Notes: generated from the letters alone by a model not told the origin. A DNA stretch of 11,174 nucleotides from an uncultured Collinsella sp. (GCA_902492825.1 CABUMZ010000058.1:1-11174), one strand, 5' to 3'; counted from the stretch's first letter, positions 1 to 6,992 are shown. Numbers and translations are program-made.

Positions 1-95
1 TACGGCTCATAGATGGCAAGCAACGCCGACGCGTCTTCGATTCGCCTGGCGACGCCCGAAGACGCGTCGGCGTTGCTTGCCATCTATGAGCCGTA
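1..95. repeat. Perfect 39-bp inverted repeat at the window edge
   Basis: Bases 1-39 are the exact reverse complement of bases 57-95, with a 17-base loop (40-56). The right arm encodes a normal, conserved-looking part of the acetyltransferase (EDASALLAIYEP), while the left arm supplies the apparent start codon and the first nine residues. A perfect fold-back of coding sequence that ends exactly at the first base of the window is typical of a contig-end or chimeric-read artefact. A real palindromic insertion is possible but less likely. Confidence 0.9.
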
Positions 96-606
96 TGTGC
101 GCCAGACGGCGATTACCTGCGAATACGAGGTGCCGAGCGTTGAGGAGTTTGCCGGGCGCATCGAGCGCACGCTCAAGCGCTATCCGTATCTGGTGATGGA
201 GTTGGACGGGCGTCCGGTAGGCTATGCCTACGTGAGTCCGCTTAACAGCCGCGAGGCATACGACTGGTCGGTCGAGACGTCGATCTACCTGGCACGCGAT
301 GTGCGCCATGGCGGGCTGGGTCGCAAGCTGCACGACGCGCTCAAGCAATGCCTGGTCGCGATGGGCATCACCAACATGTGCGCCCTCATTGCCGTGCCGC
401 ACGACAAGGACGACGAGTACCTGACGCACAACAGTCAGGATTTCCATGCTCATATGGGGTATCGCCTGGTGGGTGCCTTTGACCGCTGCGCTCAAAAGTT
501 CGGCCGCTGGTACGACATGTGCTGGATGGAGCTGGTCCTGGCTGAGCGCACACCCAACCAACCCAAACCAACCTGGTTCCCCGACCTTCCCAAACCTACC
601 ATTTAG
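13..606 (+). CDS. GNAT-family N-acetyltransferase (phosphinothricin acetyltransferase-like), 5' end doubtful
   Basis: The predicted protein of 197 residues transfers an acetyl group from acetyl-CoA to an amine; the substrate is not identifiable. It resembles the Pat/MnaT-like branch of GNAT enzymes. An N-terminal strand (IRLATPEDA, residues 10-18) leads to a central strand and then the acetyl-CoA loop RHGGLG (98-103). The HMGYRLVGAFDRCAQKFGRWYD region (147-168) is typical of this branch. Residues 1-9 (MASNADASS) are encoded wholly by the left arm of the 39-bp inverted repeat and there is no room for a ribosome binding site. The true gene therefore probably starts a few codons before residue 10, in sequence missing from this window. 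The tail after about residue 177 is rich in Pro, Asn and Lys and lies outside the fold. It is separated from the sugar genes by a repeat and a divergent regulator, so a functional link is unlikely. Confidence 0.85.
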   Translation: MASNADASSIRLATPEDASALLAIYEPYVRQTAITCEYEVPSVEEFAGRIERTLKRYPYLVMELDGRPVGYAYVSPLNSREAYDWSVETSIYLARDVRHGGLGRKLHDALKQCLVAMGITNMCALIAVPHDKDDEYLTHNSQDFHAHMGYRLVGAFDRCAQKFGRWYDMCWMELVLAERTPNQPKPTWFPDLPKPTI

Positions 607-616
607 GGACAGGTTT

Positions 617-852
617 ATTTTGGCCGCTTTGTAGCGTCAATCCACCGCGAGAATTACGGATTCACGCGTCTTTTGATGCGGATGGGCTTAATTTGGCTTC
701 GATTTGGGTCCGTTTGGCTTCGATTCGAACTAAGTGAGTAGACTTTTTGGCGCAGGTCGAGCACAAGGCGTATCTGCCTTAGTAAAACCGCAGGTCACAG
801 AGGTGACAGTTTTTGGTGTGCTCGACAGGTTACGAAAAGTCTACTCACTTAG
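617..852. repeat. Dispersed ~235-bp repeat, copy A
   Basis: This block aligns without gaps over its first ~115 bases, and with only minor differences afterwards, to 8947-9181. Identity is roughly 80-85% by eye, in the same orientation. The last ~123 bases form an element with terminal inverted repeats (730-747 against 835-852, 18 bp perfect). A second nested pair (TCGAGCACA against TGTGCTCGA) and an apical hairpin around 784-812 lie inside. No coding capacity is apparent. It occupies most of the gene-free stretch 607-1002, and 853-1002 shows nothing beyond a small repeat fragment. It could be a MITE-like element or a structured intergenic repeat. Confidence 0.85.
730..852. repeat. Terminal inverted repeat element within copy A
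   Basis: The arms CTAAGTGAGTAGACTTTT (730-747) and its exact reverse complement (835-852) enclose about 87 bases. Inside them a 9-bp pair and an apical hairpin with GTCAC/GTGAC make a long, interrupted cruciform. Transcribed from either side it would form a long stem, so it may also act on RNA from the flanking genes. Confidence 0.8.
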
Positions 853-950
853 ATTTGCGGTACTGGATATTCTGAGCAGGAACAGTTGAGCTTGGACGGC
901 GCGTATTGCCAGGTGATGTTGGCATTTGTGCCATGCTGGCTTGAGATTTA

Positions 951-963
951 ATAAAACCGCAGG
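951..963. repeat. Short fragment of the dispersed repeat
   Basis: TAAAACCGCAGGT at 951-963 matches the apical part of both repeat copies (about 783-795 and 9113-9125). The following bases diverge but again end in a GTACAGTTT-like arm, so this may be a decayed third copy. The match is short and could be chance. Confidence 0.35.
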
Positions 964-1002
964 TAAAACGTTCATTAGGTACAGTTTGCCTCGTTTGGTG
1001 CG

Positions 1003-1725
1003 TTAGCCGATGGGTTCGGTGTACTTGGCGCGGTCGGTGCGTTGGATGCGCTTGGAGACATGGAGCGGGCGGCCGTCGGTGTCGTAGACGTAGTCGGTGA
1101 TCAGGATCAGCGCCTGCCCGCGCTCAACGTTGAGCAAAAACGCCTCGTTTTGCGAGGCGTAGCACACCTCAAAGGTCTTATGCCCCTGTGCCGGCGCGCG
1201 ATGGAACTCCTGTCGCAGCGTGGCGTAGAGCGAACCGTTGATATCGCGATCGATGAGCGTCTCGAAGCTTGGCGGCAGGTAGGTGGTCTCCAGGCACAGC
1301 GGCGCGTCGTCCAGGTAGCGCAGGCGGACAAGTTTGACGAGCTTGCTGCCCACGGCGGCGTCAAAGAACTTAGCTATGCTGCCGGCCGCCTTGGCAAAGC
1401 CCGAGTCCACGGTGCGCGTGGTGGGCTTCATGCCCTGGCCTTCGACCTGCTTGGTATAGCTCGAAAACACCAGGTTGTTCTCGTGGAGCGCGGGCGTGTC
1501 GGCCACAAAGGCGCCACGCCCGCGCTCGGTGCGCACCAGGCCCTCATCAACGAGCACCTTAAGGGCGTGGCGCACGGTGCTGCGCGACAGCCCCGATTCG
1601 TCCATGAGCTCCATCTCGGACGGCAGCTTGTCTCCGCGTGCGTAGATGCCGGCGGCGATGCGGTCGCGCAGTATGCCCGCCAAGCGTTCGTATTGGCTCA
1701 GTTTCTTTTTAGATGAAGCGTTCAT
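1003..1725 (-). CDS. GntR-family transcriptional regulator with UTRA domain (HutC subfamily), regulator 1
   Basis: This 240-residue protein is a full-length HutC-type regulator. An N-terminal winged helix-turn-helix spans about residues 10-77: the LPSEMELMDESGLSRSTVRHAL region is the recognition part and GRGAFV is the wing. A UTRA effector-binding domain follows at about 95-235, with the usual late DYVYDTDGRPLHVSK segment. UTRA domains typically bind a phosphorylated sugar or small metabolite and release the repressor from DNA. The gene diverges from the SIS gene at 1931 across a 205-bp gap full of TGTAT/ATACA half-sites. The simplest reading is an autoregulated repressor of that SIS gene. 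The ribosome binding site is weak (CAGG about 10 bases upstream of the ATG). The effector is unknown; a sugar-amine 6-phosphate is a reasonable guess from context. Confidence 0.92.
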   Translation of the reverse strand: MNASSKKKLSQYERLAGILRDRIAAGIYARGDKLPSEMELMDESGLSRSTVRHALKVLVDEGLVRTERGRGAFVADTPALHENNLVFSSYTKQVEGQGMKPTTRTVDSGFAKAAGSIAKFFDAAVGSKLVKLVRLRYLDDAPLCLETTYLPPSFETLIDRDINGSLYATLRQEFHRAPAQGHKTFEVCYASQNEAFLLNVERGQALILITDYVYDTDGRPLHVSKRIQRTDRAKYTEPIG

Positions 1726-1733
1726 ACGATCAA

Positions 1734-1891
1734 CCTGTATCTAACTTGTATGCTAACCTAATCAAACATGTATTCAATACAACAACAAAACCGCTGGTAT
1801 CGAGCTATCGAAAACCTTACCAGCAAAATTTCTAAGATAAATATAGCATACAACTAGTCGACATAACCAAAACATGTATGTAACTTGCATG
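1734..1891. promoter_or_regulatory. Putative operator cluster between regulator 1 and SIS gene 1
   Basis: Six copies of TGTAT or its complement ATACA lie in the divergent gap, at about 1736, 1747, 1769, 1777, 1848 and 1875. The best site is the perfect palindrome TGTATTCAATACA (1769-1781). A second imperfect palindrome covers 1873-1891, just upstream of the SIS ribosome binding site. TTGTATGCTA near 1746 recurs inverted near 1843-1853. HutC-type GntR regulators often bind GT-N-TA-rich palindromes, so regulator 1 is the likely ligand. No confident -35/-10 pair was assigned. Confidence 0.55.
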
Positions 1892-1930
1892 GCATCGAGA
1901 GCATCAAACGAGAAGAAAGGCTGATGCACG

Positions 1931-2923
1931 ATGACTACTCAGGAACAGGTTAAGGATGTCGTCTCCCAGGTTTTGGCTGACAAGGCAGACAAGGGCGGCA
2001 TCAAGCGCGTCGTGTGGATTGGCGCTGGCGGATCCAACGGCGGTAACTATCCTGCCCAGTACTTTATGGAGCACGAGGCCACGCAGGTCGTGAGCTCCAG
2101 CTACACCAGCAACGAGTTCGTGCACGCTACCCCGGCCTACGTCAACGAGAACACCCTGGCCGTCGTCGTGTCCATGCGCGGCACCAAGGAGACCATCGTC
2201 GCCGCCCAGGTCGCCAAGGACCACGGCGCCAGCACCATCGCCATCTATGTTGACGAGTCCGGCCTCACCGAGGTCTGCGACTACAAGATCCAGTACGACA
2301 GCCTGGCCGTCGACGAGTCCTGCATGGGCCGCACCAACTCCGCCGTCGTGACCATGATCGCCATGGAGCTTACGCAGCAGACCGAGGGCTATGCCGAGTA
2401 CGAGACCGCTATGGCCGCGTTCGACTTGGTCGACCCCATCTATCGCAAGGCCGTCGAGTACACTCGTCCGCTCGCTGCCAAGTGGGCCGAGCAGAACGCC
2501 GACAAGCCCTGCATCAACGTGATGGCTCAGGGTCCGCTCTTTGGTGCCGCCTACGTCTTTAGCATCTGCAACGTGCAGGAGATGCTGCAGATCGACTCCT
2601 GCACCATCAACACCTGCGACTTCTTCCATGGCCCCTTCGAGATCCTAGACAAGCGCACCTCGCTGTTCCAGCTCATCAGCGTCGGCCGCAGCCGCTGCAA
2701 CGACGAGCGCGGTATCCGCTTTGTCAACCAGTACGGCGGCGAGCGCGTCTATCAGCTCGACGCCAAGGAACTCGGCCTCAACGACATCAAGGACAGCGTG
2801 AGCGAGTACTTCAACCACCTGATCTTTGCCCCGATCCTCAACAACGTGTATATGCGCGCACTCTCTGCCGTCACCCACAAGGACTACATGACGCGCCGCT
2901 ACATGTGGAAGCTTGATTACTAA
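1931..2923 (+). CDS. SIS-domain phosphosugar deglycase/isomerase (FrlB/GfrF-like), paralogue 1
   Basis: This cytosolic 330-residue protein contains two SIS folds, as in fructoselysine-6-phosphate deglycase FrlB and relatives. Those enzymes split a phosphorylated sugar-amine adduct into a hexose 6-phosphate and the free amine. SIS 1 begins near residue 25 (VVWIGAGGSNGG) and has the phosphate-binding segment SMRGTKET at 81-88. SIS 2 carries the family motif CDFFHGPFEI (229-238), with His233. The C-terminus RRYMWKLDY matches the RRY...Y ending I recall for E. coli FrlB. Asp230 replaces the Glu seen in paralogue 2 (Glu228), which may change activity or substrate. The start follows an AGAAGAAAGG sequence with a 10-base gap. 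Codon use is strict and GC-ending, unlike the flanking DMT gene, which suggests high expression. The exact substrate cannot be read from sequence. Confidence 0.85.
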   Translation: MTTQEQVKDVVSQVLADKADKGGIKRVVWIGAGGSNGGNYPAQYFMEHEATQVVSSSYTSNEFVHATPAYVNENTLAVVVSMRGTKETIVAAQVAKDHGASTIAIYVDESGLTEVCDYKIQYDSLAVDESCMGRTNSAVVTMIAMELTQQTEGYAEYETAMAAFDLVDPIYRKAVEYTRPLAAKWAEQNADKPCINVMAQGPLFGAAYVFSICNVQEMLQIDSCTINTCDFFHGPFEILDKRTSLFQLISVGRSRCNDERGIRFVNQYGGERVYQLDAKELGLNDIKDSVSEYFNHLIFAPILNNVYMRALSAVTHKDYMTRRYMWKLDY

Positions 2924-2968
2924 GGGATAGAGCAGCCTGGCAACCCATATGAGGTTGGGGCTTAGACG

Positions 2969-3012
2969 TTGGGGACGTTCTTAAATGGCTAGTCATTTAA
3001 GAACGTCCCCAA
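2969..3012. repeat. Perfect 19-bp stem palindrome between SIS gene 1 and the DMT gene
   Basis: The left arm 2969-2987 and right arm 2994-3012 are exact reverse complements around a 6-base loop. The core is GGGGACGTTC/GAACGTCCCC. It lies 45 bases after the SIS stop codon. No T-run follows the stem directly (T6 appears only near 3032), so it is not a standard intrinsic terminator in the forward direction. It could still end or stabilise the SIS transcript, or be a REP-like element. Confidence 0.75.
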
Positions 3013-3056
3013 TGAGTATATGGGGAAGCAGTTTTTTCCGTTCGGCGATTTGTGTC

Positions 3057-3085
3057 TTGAAAAATGTATATAACGACTATAACGT
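3057..3085 (+). promoter_or_regulatory. Putative promoter and operator of the DMT gene
   Basis: A TTGAAA box (3057-3062) is followed 15 bases later by TATAAC (3078-3083). The spacing is short, so the promoter call is tentative. Overlapping the -10 is ACGACTATAACGT (3073-3085), whose reverse complement matches the ACGT-N5-ACGT elements upstream of the PTS operon and of regulator 2. That position would suit repressor binding. Confidence 0.45.
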
Positions 3086-3124
3086 AGTACGAAACATATT
3101 GGAAACAACACCGAGGAGGCTGCG

Positions 3125-4207
3125 TTGAAGAAAAGCAATCTGGGCTATGTGCTGGTGCTGATCGCCGCGCTTATGTGGGGCACCATCGGAATCTTTGTTA
3201 ACGGAATATCGGCCCTGGGTGTTTCGTCTCAGAGCATGGCGGCCTTTCGCCTGTTGTCGGGTGCCGTCTTAATGGCTCCGGTCTTGGCATTTATAGGTTG
3301 CCAGGGAGGTGCTCGTGAGGGAAAAGCCTCGGGTCCCATGGCACTGTTCAAGGCAAGTCCTAAAGAGCTTGTTCCCTGCGCGCTTCTTGGCATTATCGGC
3401 CTCGCCACCGCTAACACGCTTTATTACGAGTGCATGGGCGAGGTGGGCATGTCCACGGCCTCGGTGCTGCTCTACACCTCGCCGGTGTTTGGCGTCGCGC
3501 TCGGCCGCGTGCTTTATCGCGAGGACGTGACCCCCAACAAGCTCGTCGCCATCGTCTTTAACATTGTGGGTTGCGTGCTCGCGGTGACGAGCGGCGACCT
3601 GTCTGGTTTCCATTTCTCGGTTTGGGGCGTCGCGTCGGGTGTGATCGCCGGACTTTGCGGTGCACTGCTGGCGGTGTTTAGCCGTATGGCTACCAAGACG
3701 CTGCATCCGCTGGCGGTGACGTTTTGGGGCTTTGTCTTTGGCGGATGCTTTATGGCAGTGCTTTCGGCTCCGTGGTCCGATGTGGCCGCGACAATGTCCC
3801 CGCAGCTCATTCTGCTGTTCGCAGGCTTTGGCTTTATTCCGACGGCTCTTGCGTACATCTTCTATATGCAGGGCCTTTCGATGGATCTTGAGACATCGAA
3901 GGTGCCGGTCGTGGCTTCGTTCGAAACCGTGGCGACCGTTCTGGTCGGTATTGGCATCTACGCCGAGCCCGCCGGCGCGATCAAGGTCCTGGGCATCGTG
4001 CTGGTGCTCGCGTCCATCCTGATCATGAACACCGACTTCTCCAAGCTGCGCAACAGTGTGTTTGTCGGTCATGTCATTGAGAGCATGACCTTTAAGCCCA
4101 ACGCGTGGTGGACGGAGAAATCGCAGGACATGGATCTGTTTAAGGAGCGCACCGGCATTGCGCTGGAACCCACCGTGCAGGAAAGCCCCTGGTACTTCGT
4201 GCGATAG
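3125..4207 (+). CDS. EamA/DMT-superfamily transporter with a C-terminal cytosolic-type extension
   Basis: The protein has 360 residues. The first ~301 form about ten hydrophobic helices in two EamA repeats (about 8-155 and 165-301), the usual size of drug/metabolite transporters such as the RhtA and YddG amino acid exporters. Residues 302-360 are an additional hydrophilic tail ending in ESPWYFVR, which is not part of the typical EamA fold. The start is a TTG at 3125, chosen because GAGGAGG (3113-3119) sits 5 bases upstream and the next residues (KKSNLGYVLVL) begin the first helix. The gene lies between SIS gene 1 and the PTS operon with its own upstream region. It shares a putative operator with the PTS operon, so it may export the amine or amino acid freed by the deglycases, or another by-product. 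Direction and substrate are inferred. Codon use is looser than in the PTS and SIS genes. Confidence 0.85.
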   Translation: MKKSNLGYVLVLIAALMWGTIGIFVNGISALGVSSQSMAAFRLLSGAVLMAPVLAFIGCQGGAREGKASGPMALFKASPKELVPCALLGIIGLATANTLYYECMGEVGMSTASVLLYTSPVFGVALGRVLYREDVTPNKLVAIVFNIVGCVLAVTSGDLSGFHFSVWGVASGVIAGLCGALLAVFSRMATKTLHPLAVTFWGFVFGGCFMAVLSAPWSDVAATMSPQLILLFAGFGFIPTALAYIFYMQGLSMDLETSKVPVVASFETVATVLVGIGIYAEPAGAIKVLGIVLVLASILIMNTDFSKLRNSVFVGHVIESMTFKPNAWWTEKSQDMDLFKERTGIALEPTVQESPWYFVR

Positions 4208-4322
4208 AGGATTGTGTGCGGCGTCTGACCTGGGGTTATCCAGCCAGCGCCTGCCTATCCAGCCCCAACGTTTCAAGTACGTTAAACCCGTCAACGGTCG
4301 ATTTTCACCCGCGAACGGTCTT

Positions 4323-4374
4323 TATACTAATTAGCAATATAAGCAACGTATAAGACGTTATAATGACCATAACG
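4323..4374 (+). promoter_or_regulatory. PTS operon promoter region with putative operator
   Basis: Two -10-like hexamers are visible, TATACT (4323-4328) and TATAAT (4359-4364), neither with a convincing -35. The second overlaps ACGTATAAGACGT (4346-4358) and the inverted repeat CGTTAT-N7-ATAACG (4356-4374). The latter ends just before the AAGGAGGAGG ribosome binding site (4377-4386). This compact arrangement fits repression by a GntR-type protein. A looser ACGT-N7-ACGT also occurs at 4268-4282. Confidence 0.5.
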
Positions 4375-4390
4375 AAAAGGAGGAGGCAAG

Positions 4391-5314
4391 ATGAATCAGA
4401 TCATTCTCGCATCTCATGGCGGCCTGGCCGCAGGCGCCAAAGACACGCTCGAGATGGTTCTCGGCGACGTGTCGAACGTCCACGTCGTGTCGCTTGCTCG
4501 TGACGACAAGGAGCCCATCACCAATAAGGTGGACGCCCTGATCGCCACGTTCAACGCGGACGACACCGTCTATGTGCTGACCGATATGCTCGGCAGCTCG
4601 GTCAACAACAACATGGTCGAGCTTTCCAAGAACGGCACGAAGTTCACGGTAATCAGCGGTTTCAACATCCCGCTGGCGCTCACGCTCGCTATGAGCCCCG
4701 TCCCCGTCAAGGGTGCCGAGCTCGCAGCCCTCATCAACGAGGCCCGCACCGGTCTGACCAACCCCAACGCACCGGTCGAGGCTGCCGCGGCTCCCGCCAA
4801 GAAGGCCAAGGCGCCCCGTCACAGCTCCGGTCCCGCCAAGATCGTCCTCGCACGTCTTGACTACCGTCTGCTGCACGGCCAGGTCGTCTTTACCTGGACC
4901 ACCAAGGTTCAGGCCGAGCGCATCATCGTCGTCGACAACGCTGCCGCCAACGATGACATCAAGAAGGGCGCTCTTAAGCTGGCCAAGCCCCAGGGCGTGC
5001 GCCTGAACGTCTTCACCGTCGAGCGTGCCCTCGCCAAGATGGACAAGCTCAACACCCTCGGCGAGCGCGTCATGTTCGTCTTTGGCAACACGGCTGAGAT
5101 GCTGCAGTTCTGCCAGGGCTACAAGCTCGACGCCATCAACCTGGGCGCCACCGCCAACCACGACGGTGCCGATCAGGTCGGCGGCAAGGACAGCTCCGTC
5201 TTCCTCGACGCCACCCAGAAGGCCGACGTCAACCAGCTGCTCGACATGGGCATCAAGCTCTATGTTCAGCAGACCCCTACGTATCAGAGCGTCGACATCG
5301 ACGCCAAGCTGTAA
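4391..5314 (+). CDS. PTS mannose-class fused EIIA-EIIB component
   Basis: This 307-residue cytosolic protein carries the two phosphorelay domains that pass phosphate from HPr to the incoming sugar. Domain EIIA (about 1-122) begins with IILASHGGLA, and His9 is the expected phosphorylation site. A flexible linker rich in Ala, Pro and Lys spans about 125-148. Domain EIIB (about 150-307) has LDYRLLHGQV with His162 as the second site. The fusion order equals E. coli ManX. The gene leads a three-gene operon with EIIC (36 bases downstream) and EIID. The strong AAGGAGGAGG site 4 bases before the ATG, the strict codon use and the adjacent TATAAT/operator region suggest high induced expression. Mannose-class permeases carry mannose, amino sugars, glucosaminate or sugar-amine adducts; the flanking SIS enzymes favour a sugar-amine substrate here. 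Confidence 0.93.
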   Translation: MNQIILASHGGLAAGAKDTLEMVLGDVSNVHVVSLARDDKEPITNKVDALIATFNADDTVYVLTDMLGSSVNNNMVELSKNGTKFTVISGFNIPLALTLAMSPVPVKGAELAALINEARTGLTNPNAPVEAAAAPAKKAKAPRHSSGPAKIVLARLDYRLLHGQVVFTWTTKVQAERIIVVDNAAANDDIKKGALKLAKPQGVRLNVFTVERALAKMDKLNTLGERVMFVFGNTAEMLQFCQGYKLDAINLGATANHDGADQVGGKDSSVFLDATQKADVNQLLDMGIKLYVQQTPTYQSVDIDAKL

Positions 5315-5319
5315 TCAAC

Positions 5320-5333
5320 CAGGCTTTTGCCTG
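5320..5333 (+). other. Small intercistronic hairpin between EIIAB and EIIC
   Basis: CAGGC (5320-5324) and GCCTG (5329-5333) form a 5-bp stem with a TTTT loop, directly before the EIIC ribosome binding site AAAGGAG (5338-5344). It could mark an mRNA processing or stability point that sets the EIIAB to EIIC ratio. It is short and may be incidental. Confidence 0.35.
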
Positions 5334-5350
5334 ACTGAAAGGAGAAGGGT

Positions 5351-6145
5351 ATGAATACGTTCATCAGTGCGGTGCTCGTCGGCCTCGTCGGCGTGTTCTG
5401 CATGTGGGACTCCCGCCTGCTCGGTCGTCTTAACTTCGAGCAGCCCCTCGTTGGCGCTACGCTCGTCGGTCTGCTGCTGGGCGATGTGCCCACCGGCCTT
5501 GCCGTCGGTGCCGCCGTCGAGCTCGTGTCCATGGGCCTGGTGCAGGTCGGCGCCGCCGTTCCGCCCGATATGGTCCTGGGCGGCATCGTGGCCGCTGCCT
5601 TTGCGTGCCTGACCGATGCTTCCGCCGAGACCGCCATGACGATCGCCATCCCGGTCGCCGTCCTGGGTCAGCTCCTCGGCATCGTGTTCCGTTCCATCAT
5701 CGCCGCCCTCACCCATGTGGCCGATAGCGCGATCGATAACGGAAAGTTCAAGACCGCCTACCGTATGCACATCTGCGCCGGCTCCGGTCTGTACGCCGTC
5801 ATGTACTTCCTGCCGATCTTCCTCGCCGTCTTTGTTGGCACCGACCTGGTCCAGGCCATCGTCAACATGGTTCCCGAGTGGCTGTCCACTGGTCTTAACG
5901 TTTCGACCAAGATCATGACCGCCTACGGCTTGGCCCTGCTGCTCACCATGATGATCAAGAAGGGTATGACTCCGTTCCTGTTCATCGGTTTCCTGCTCGC
6001 CGCTTACCTCAACCTGTCCGTCATCGCGGTCGCTCTGATCGGTGTGTGCCTGGCTGTCGTCTTCATGGGCTTCAAGTTCAACGGTTCCCATGCAGCCGCC
6101 GGTGTCGATTCCGACTACGATCCGCTCGAAGACGACGAAGACTAA
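5351..6145 (+). CDS. PTS mannose-class EIIC membrane component
   Basis: This 264-residue integral membrane protein forms, with EIID, the sugar channel of the permease. Family marks include EQPLVGATLVGLLLGD (30-45) and GAAVELVSMGLVQVGAAVPPD (53-73). Several hydrophobic helices run to about residue 243. The last ~20 residues are hydrophilic, ending in the acidic stretch SDYDPLEDDED (254-264); I do not recall such a tail as a standard feature of the family. The length is normal for EIIC. The start follows AAAGGAG with a 6-base gap. The stop codon TAA (6143-6145) overlaps the AAGGAGG of the next gene, so translation of EIID is probably coupled to that of EIIC. Confidence 0.93.
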   Translation: MNTFISAVLVGLVGVFCMWDSRLLGRLNFEQPLVGATLVGLLLGDVPTGLAVGAAVELVSMGLVQVGAAVPPDMVLGGIVAAAFACLTDASAETAMTIAIPVAVLGQLLGIVFRSIIAALTHVADSAIDNGKFKTAYRMHICAGSGLYAVMYFLPIFLAVFVGTDLVQAIVNMVPEWLSTGLNVSTKIMTAYGLALLLTMMIKKGMTPFLFIGFLLAAYLNLSVIAVALIGVCLAVVFMGFKFNGSHAAAGVDSDYDPLEDDED

Positions 6146-6158
6146 GGAGGAACACACT

Positions 6159-6992
6159 ATGGCAACCGCAACCAAGGACGTGTCCCTGAACAAGAAGGTC
6201 AGCCAGTTCTTCTGGCGCTCCTGGGCCATCCAGGCCTCTTGGAACTACGAGCGTCAGATGAACATGGGCTTCCTCTACGGTATGGTTCCCACGCTCGATC
6301 GCCTCTATCCGGATGAGTCCGACCCCAAGCAGCTCGCTGCTAAGAAAGAGGCTTACCACCGTCACATGGCGTTCTACAACTGCACCCCGCAGACGAGCGC
6401 CTTTATCCTAGGCCTCACCGCCTCCATGGAGGAGGAGTACGCCAAGGATCCCGAGAACTTCGATCCCGATTCGATTAACGCGGTCAAGACCTCCCTCATG
6501 GGTCCGCTTTCCGGCATCGGTGACTCCTTCTTCCAGGGCACCATCCGCGTTATCGCCTTTGGTCTGGGCGTTCAGCTGGCTCAGCAGGGCTCCATCATGG
6601 GCCCGATCCTGGCCATGCTCATCTCCATCGTCCCCTCCGTGCTGATCACTTGGTTCGCAGCCAAGATGGGCTATCAGGGCGGCCACGAGTACCTGAGCAA
6701 GCTTCAAGGCGGCGACCTCATGGAGAAGCTCATGTATGTCTGCGGCATCGTGGGTCTTATGTCCGTGGGCGGCATGATCGCTACGCTGATCGGCGCCACC
6801 ACCCCGCTGCAGTTCGCTGAGGGCACCGTCGTTATCCAGGACATCCTGGATGGCATGATGCCCCAGATGATCTCCCTTGGCCTCACCGGCCTTATGTACT
6901 GGCTCATCAAGAAGAACGTCAACACCGGTTGGCTTCTCGTGATCGCCATCGTGGGCGGCATCGCCCTCTCCGCGGCCGGCATCCTGGCCTAG
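6159..6992 (+). CDS. PTS mannose-class EIID membrane component
   Basis: This 277-residue protein is the second membrane subunit of the permease. Characteristic segments are FFWRSWAIQASWNYERQMN (17-35), HMAFYNCTPQTSAFILGL (69-86) and KTSLMGPLSGIGDSFFQGT (110-128). Hydrophobic helices follow, the last at about 256-276. The start at 6159 is preceded by AAGGAGG (6144-6150) with an 8-base gap; the same frame is open upstream but overlaps EIIC and has no such site. EIIC and EIID are separated by only 13 bases, so they are expected to be made together and assemble in the membrane. It is the last PTS gene, followed by 198 bases with two palindromes before SIS gene 2. Confidence 0.94.
   Translation: MATATKDVSLNKKVSQFFWRSWAIQASWNYERQMNMGFLYGMVPTLDRLYPDESDPKQLAAKKEAYHRHMAFYNCTPQTSAFILGLTASMEEEYAKDPENFDPDSINAVKTSLMGPLSGIGDSFFQGTIRVIAFGLGVQLAQQGSIMGPILAMLISIVPSVLITWFAAKMGYQGGHEYLSKLQGGDLMEKLMYVCGIVGLMSVGGMIATLIGATTPLQFAEGTVVIQDILDGMMPQMISLGLTGLMYWLIKKNVNTGWLLVIAIVGGIALSAAGILA

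Noticed and set aside
1042..1716. Plus-strand open frame opposite regulator 1
   Set aside because: It is the mirror of a full-length GntR/UTRA gene, with no domain of its own.
2940..2959. CAACC/GGTTG hairpin after SIS gene 1
   Set aside because: A 5-bp stem without a T-run is too weak to call.
4231..4267. TGGGG/CCCCA arms and a repeated TATCCAGCC after the DMT gene, as a terminator
   Set aside because: The stem is only about 5 bp with a ~27-base loop and no T-run, so I could not support a terminator call.
6042..6158. Upstream extension of EIID into EIIC
   Set aside because: The in-frame sequence overlaps EIIC coding sequence, and the conserved EIID N-terminus follows the ATG at 6159.
5315..6229. 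Long minus-strand open frame opposite EIIC
   Set aside because: The product is rich in His, Asp, Gly and Gln with no recognisable domain, and it lies antisense to a clear PTS gene.
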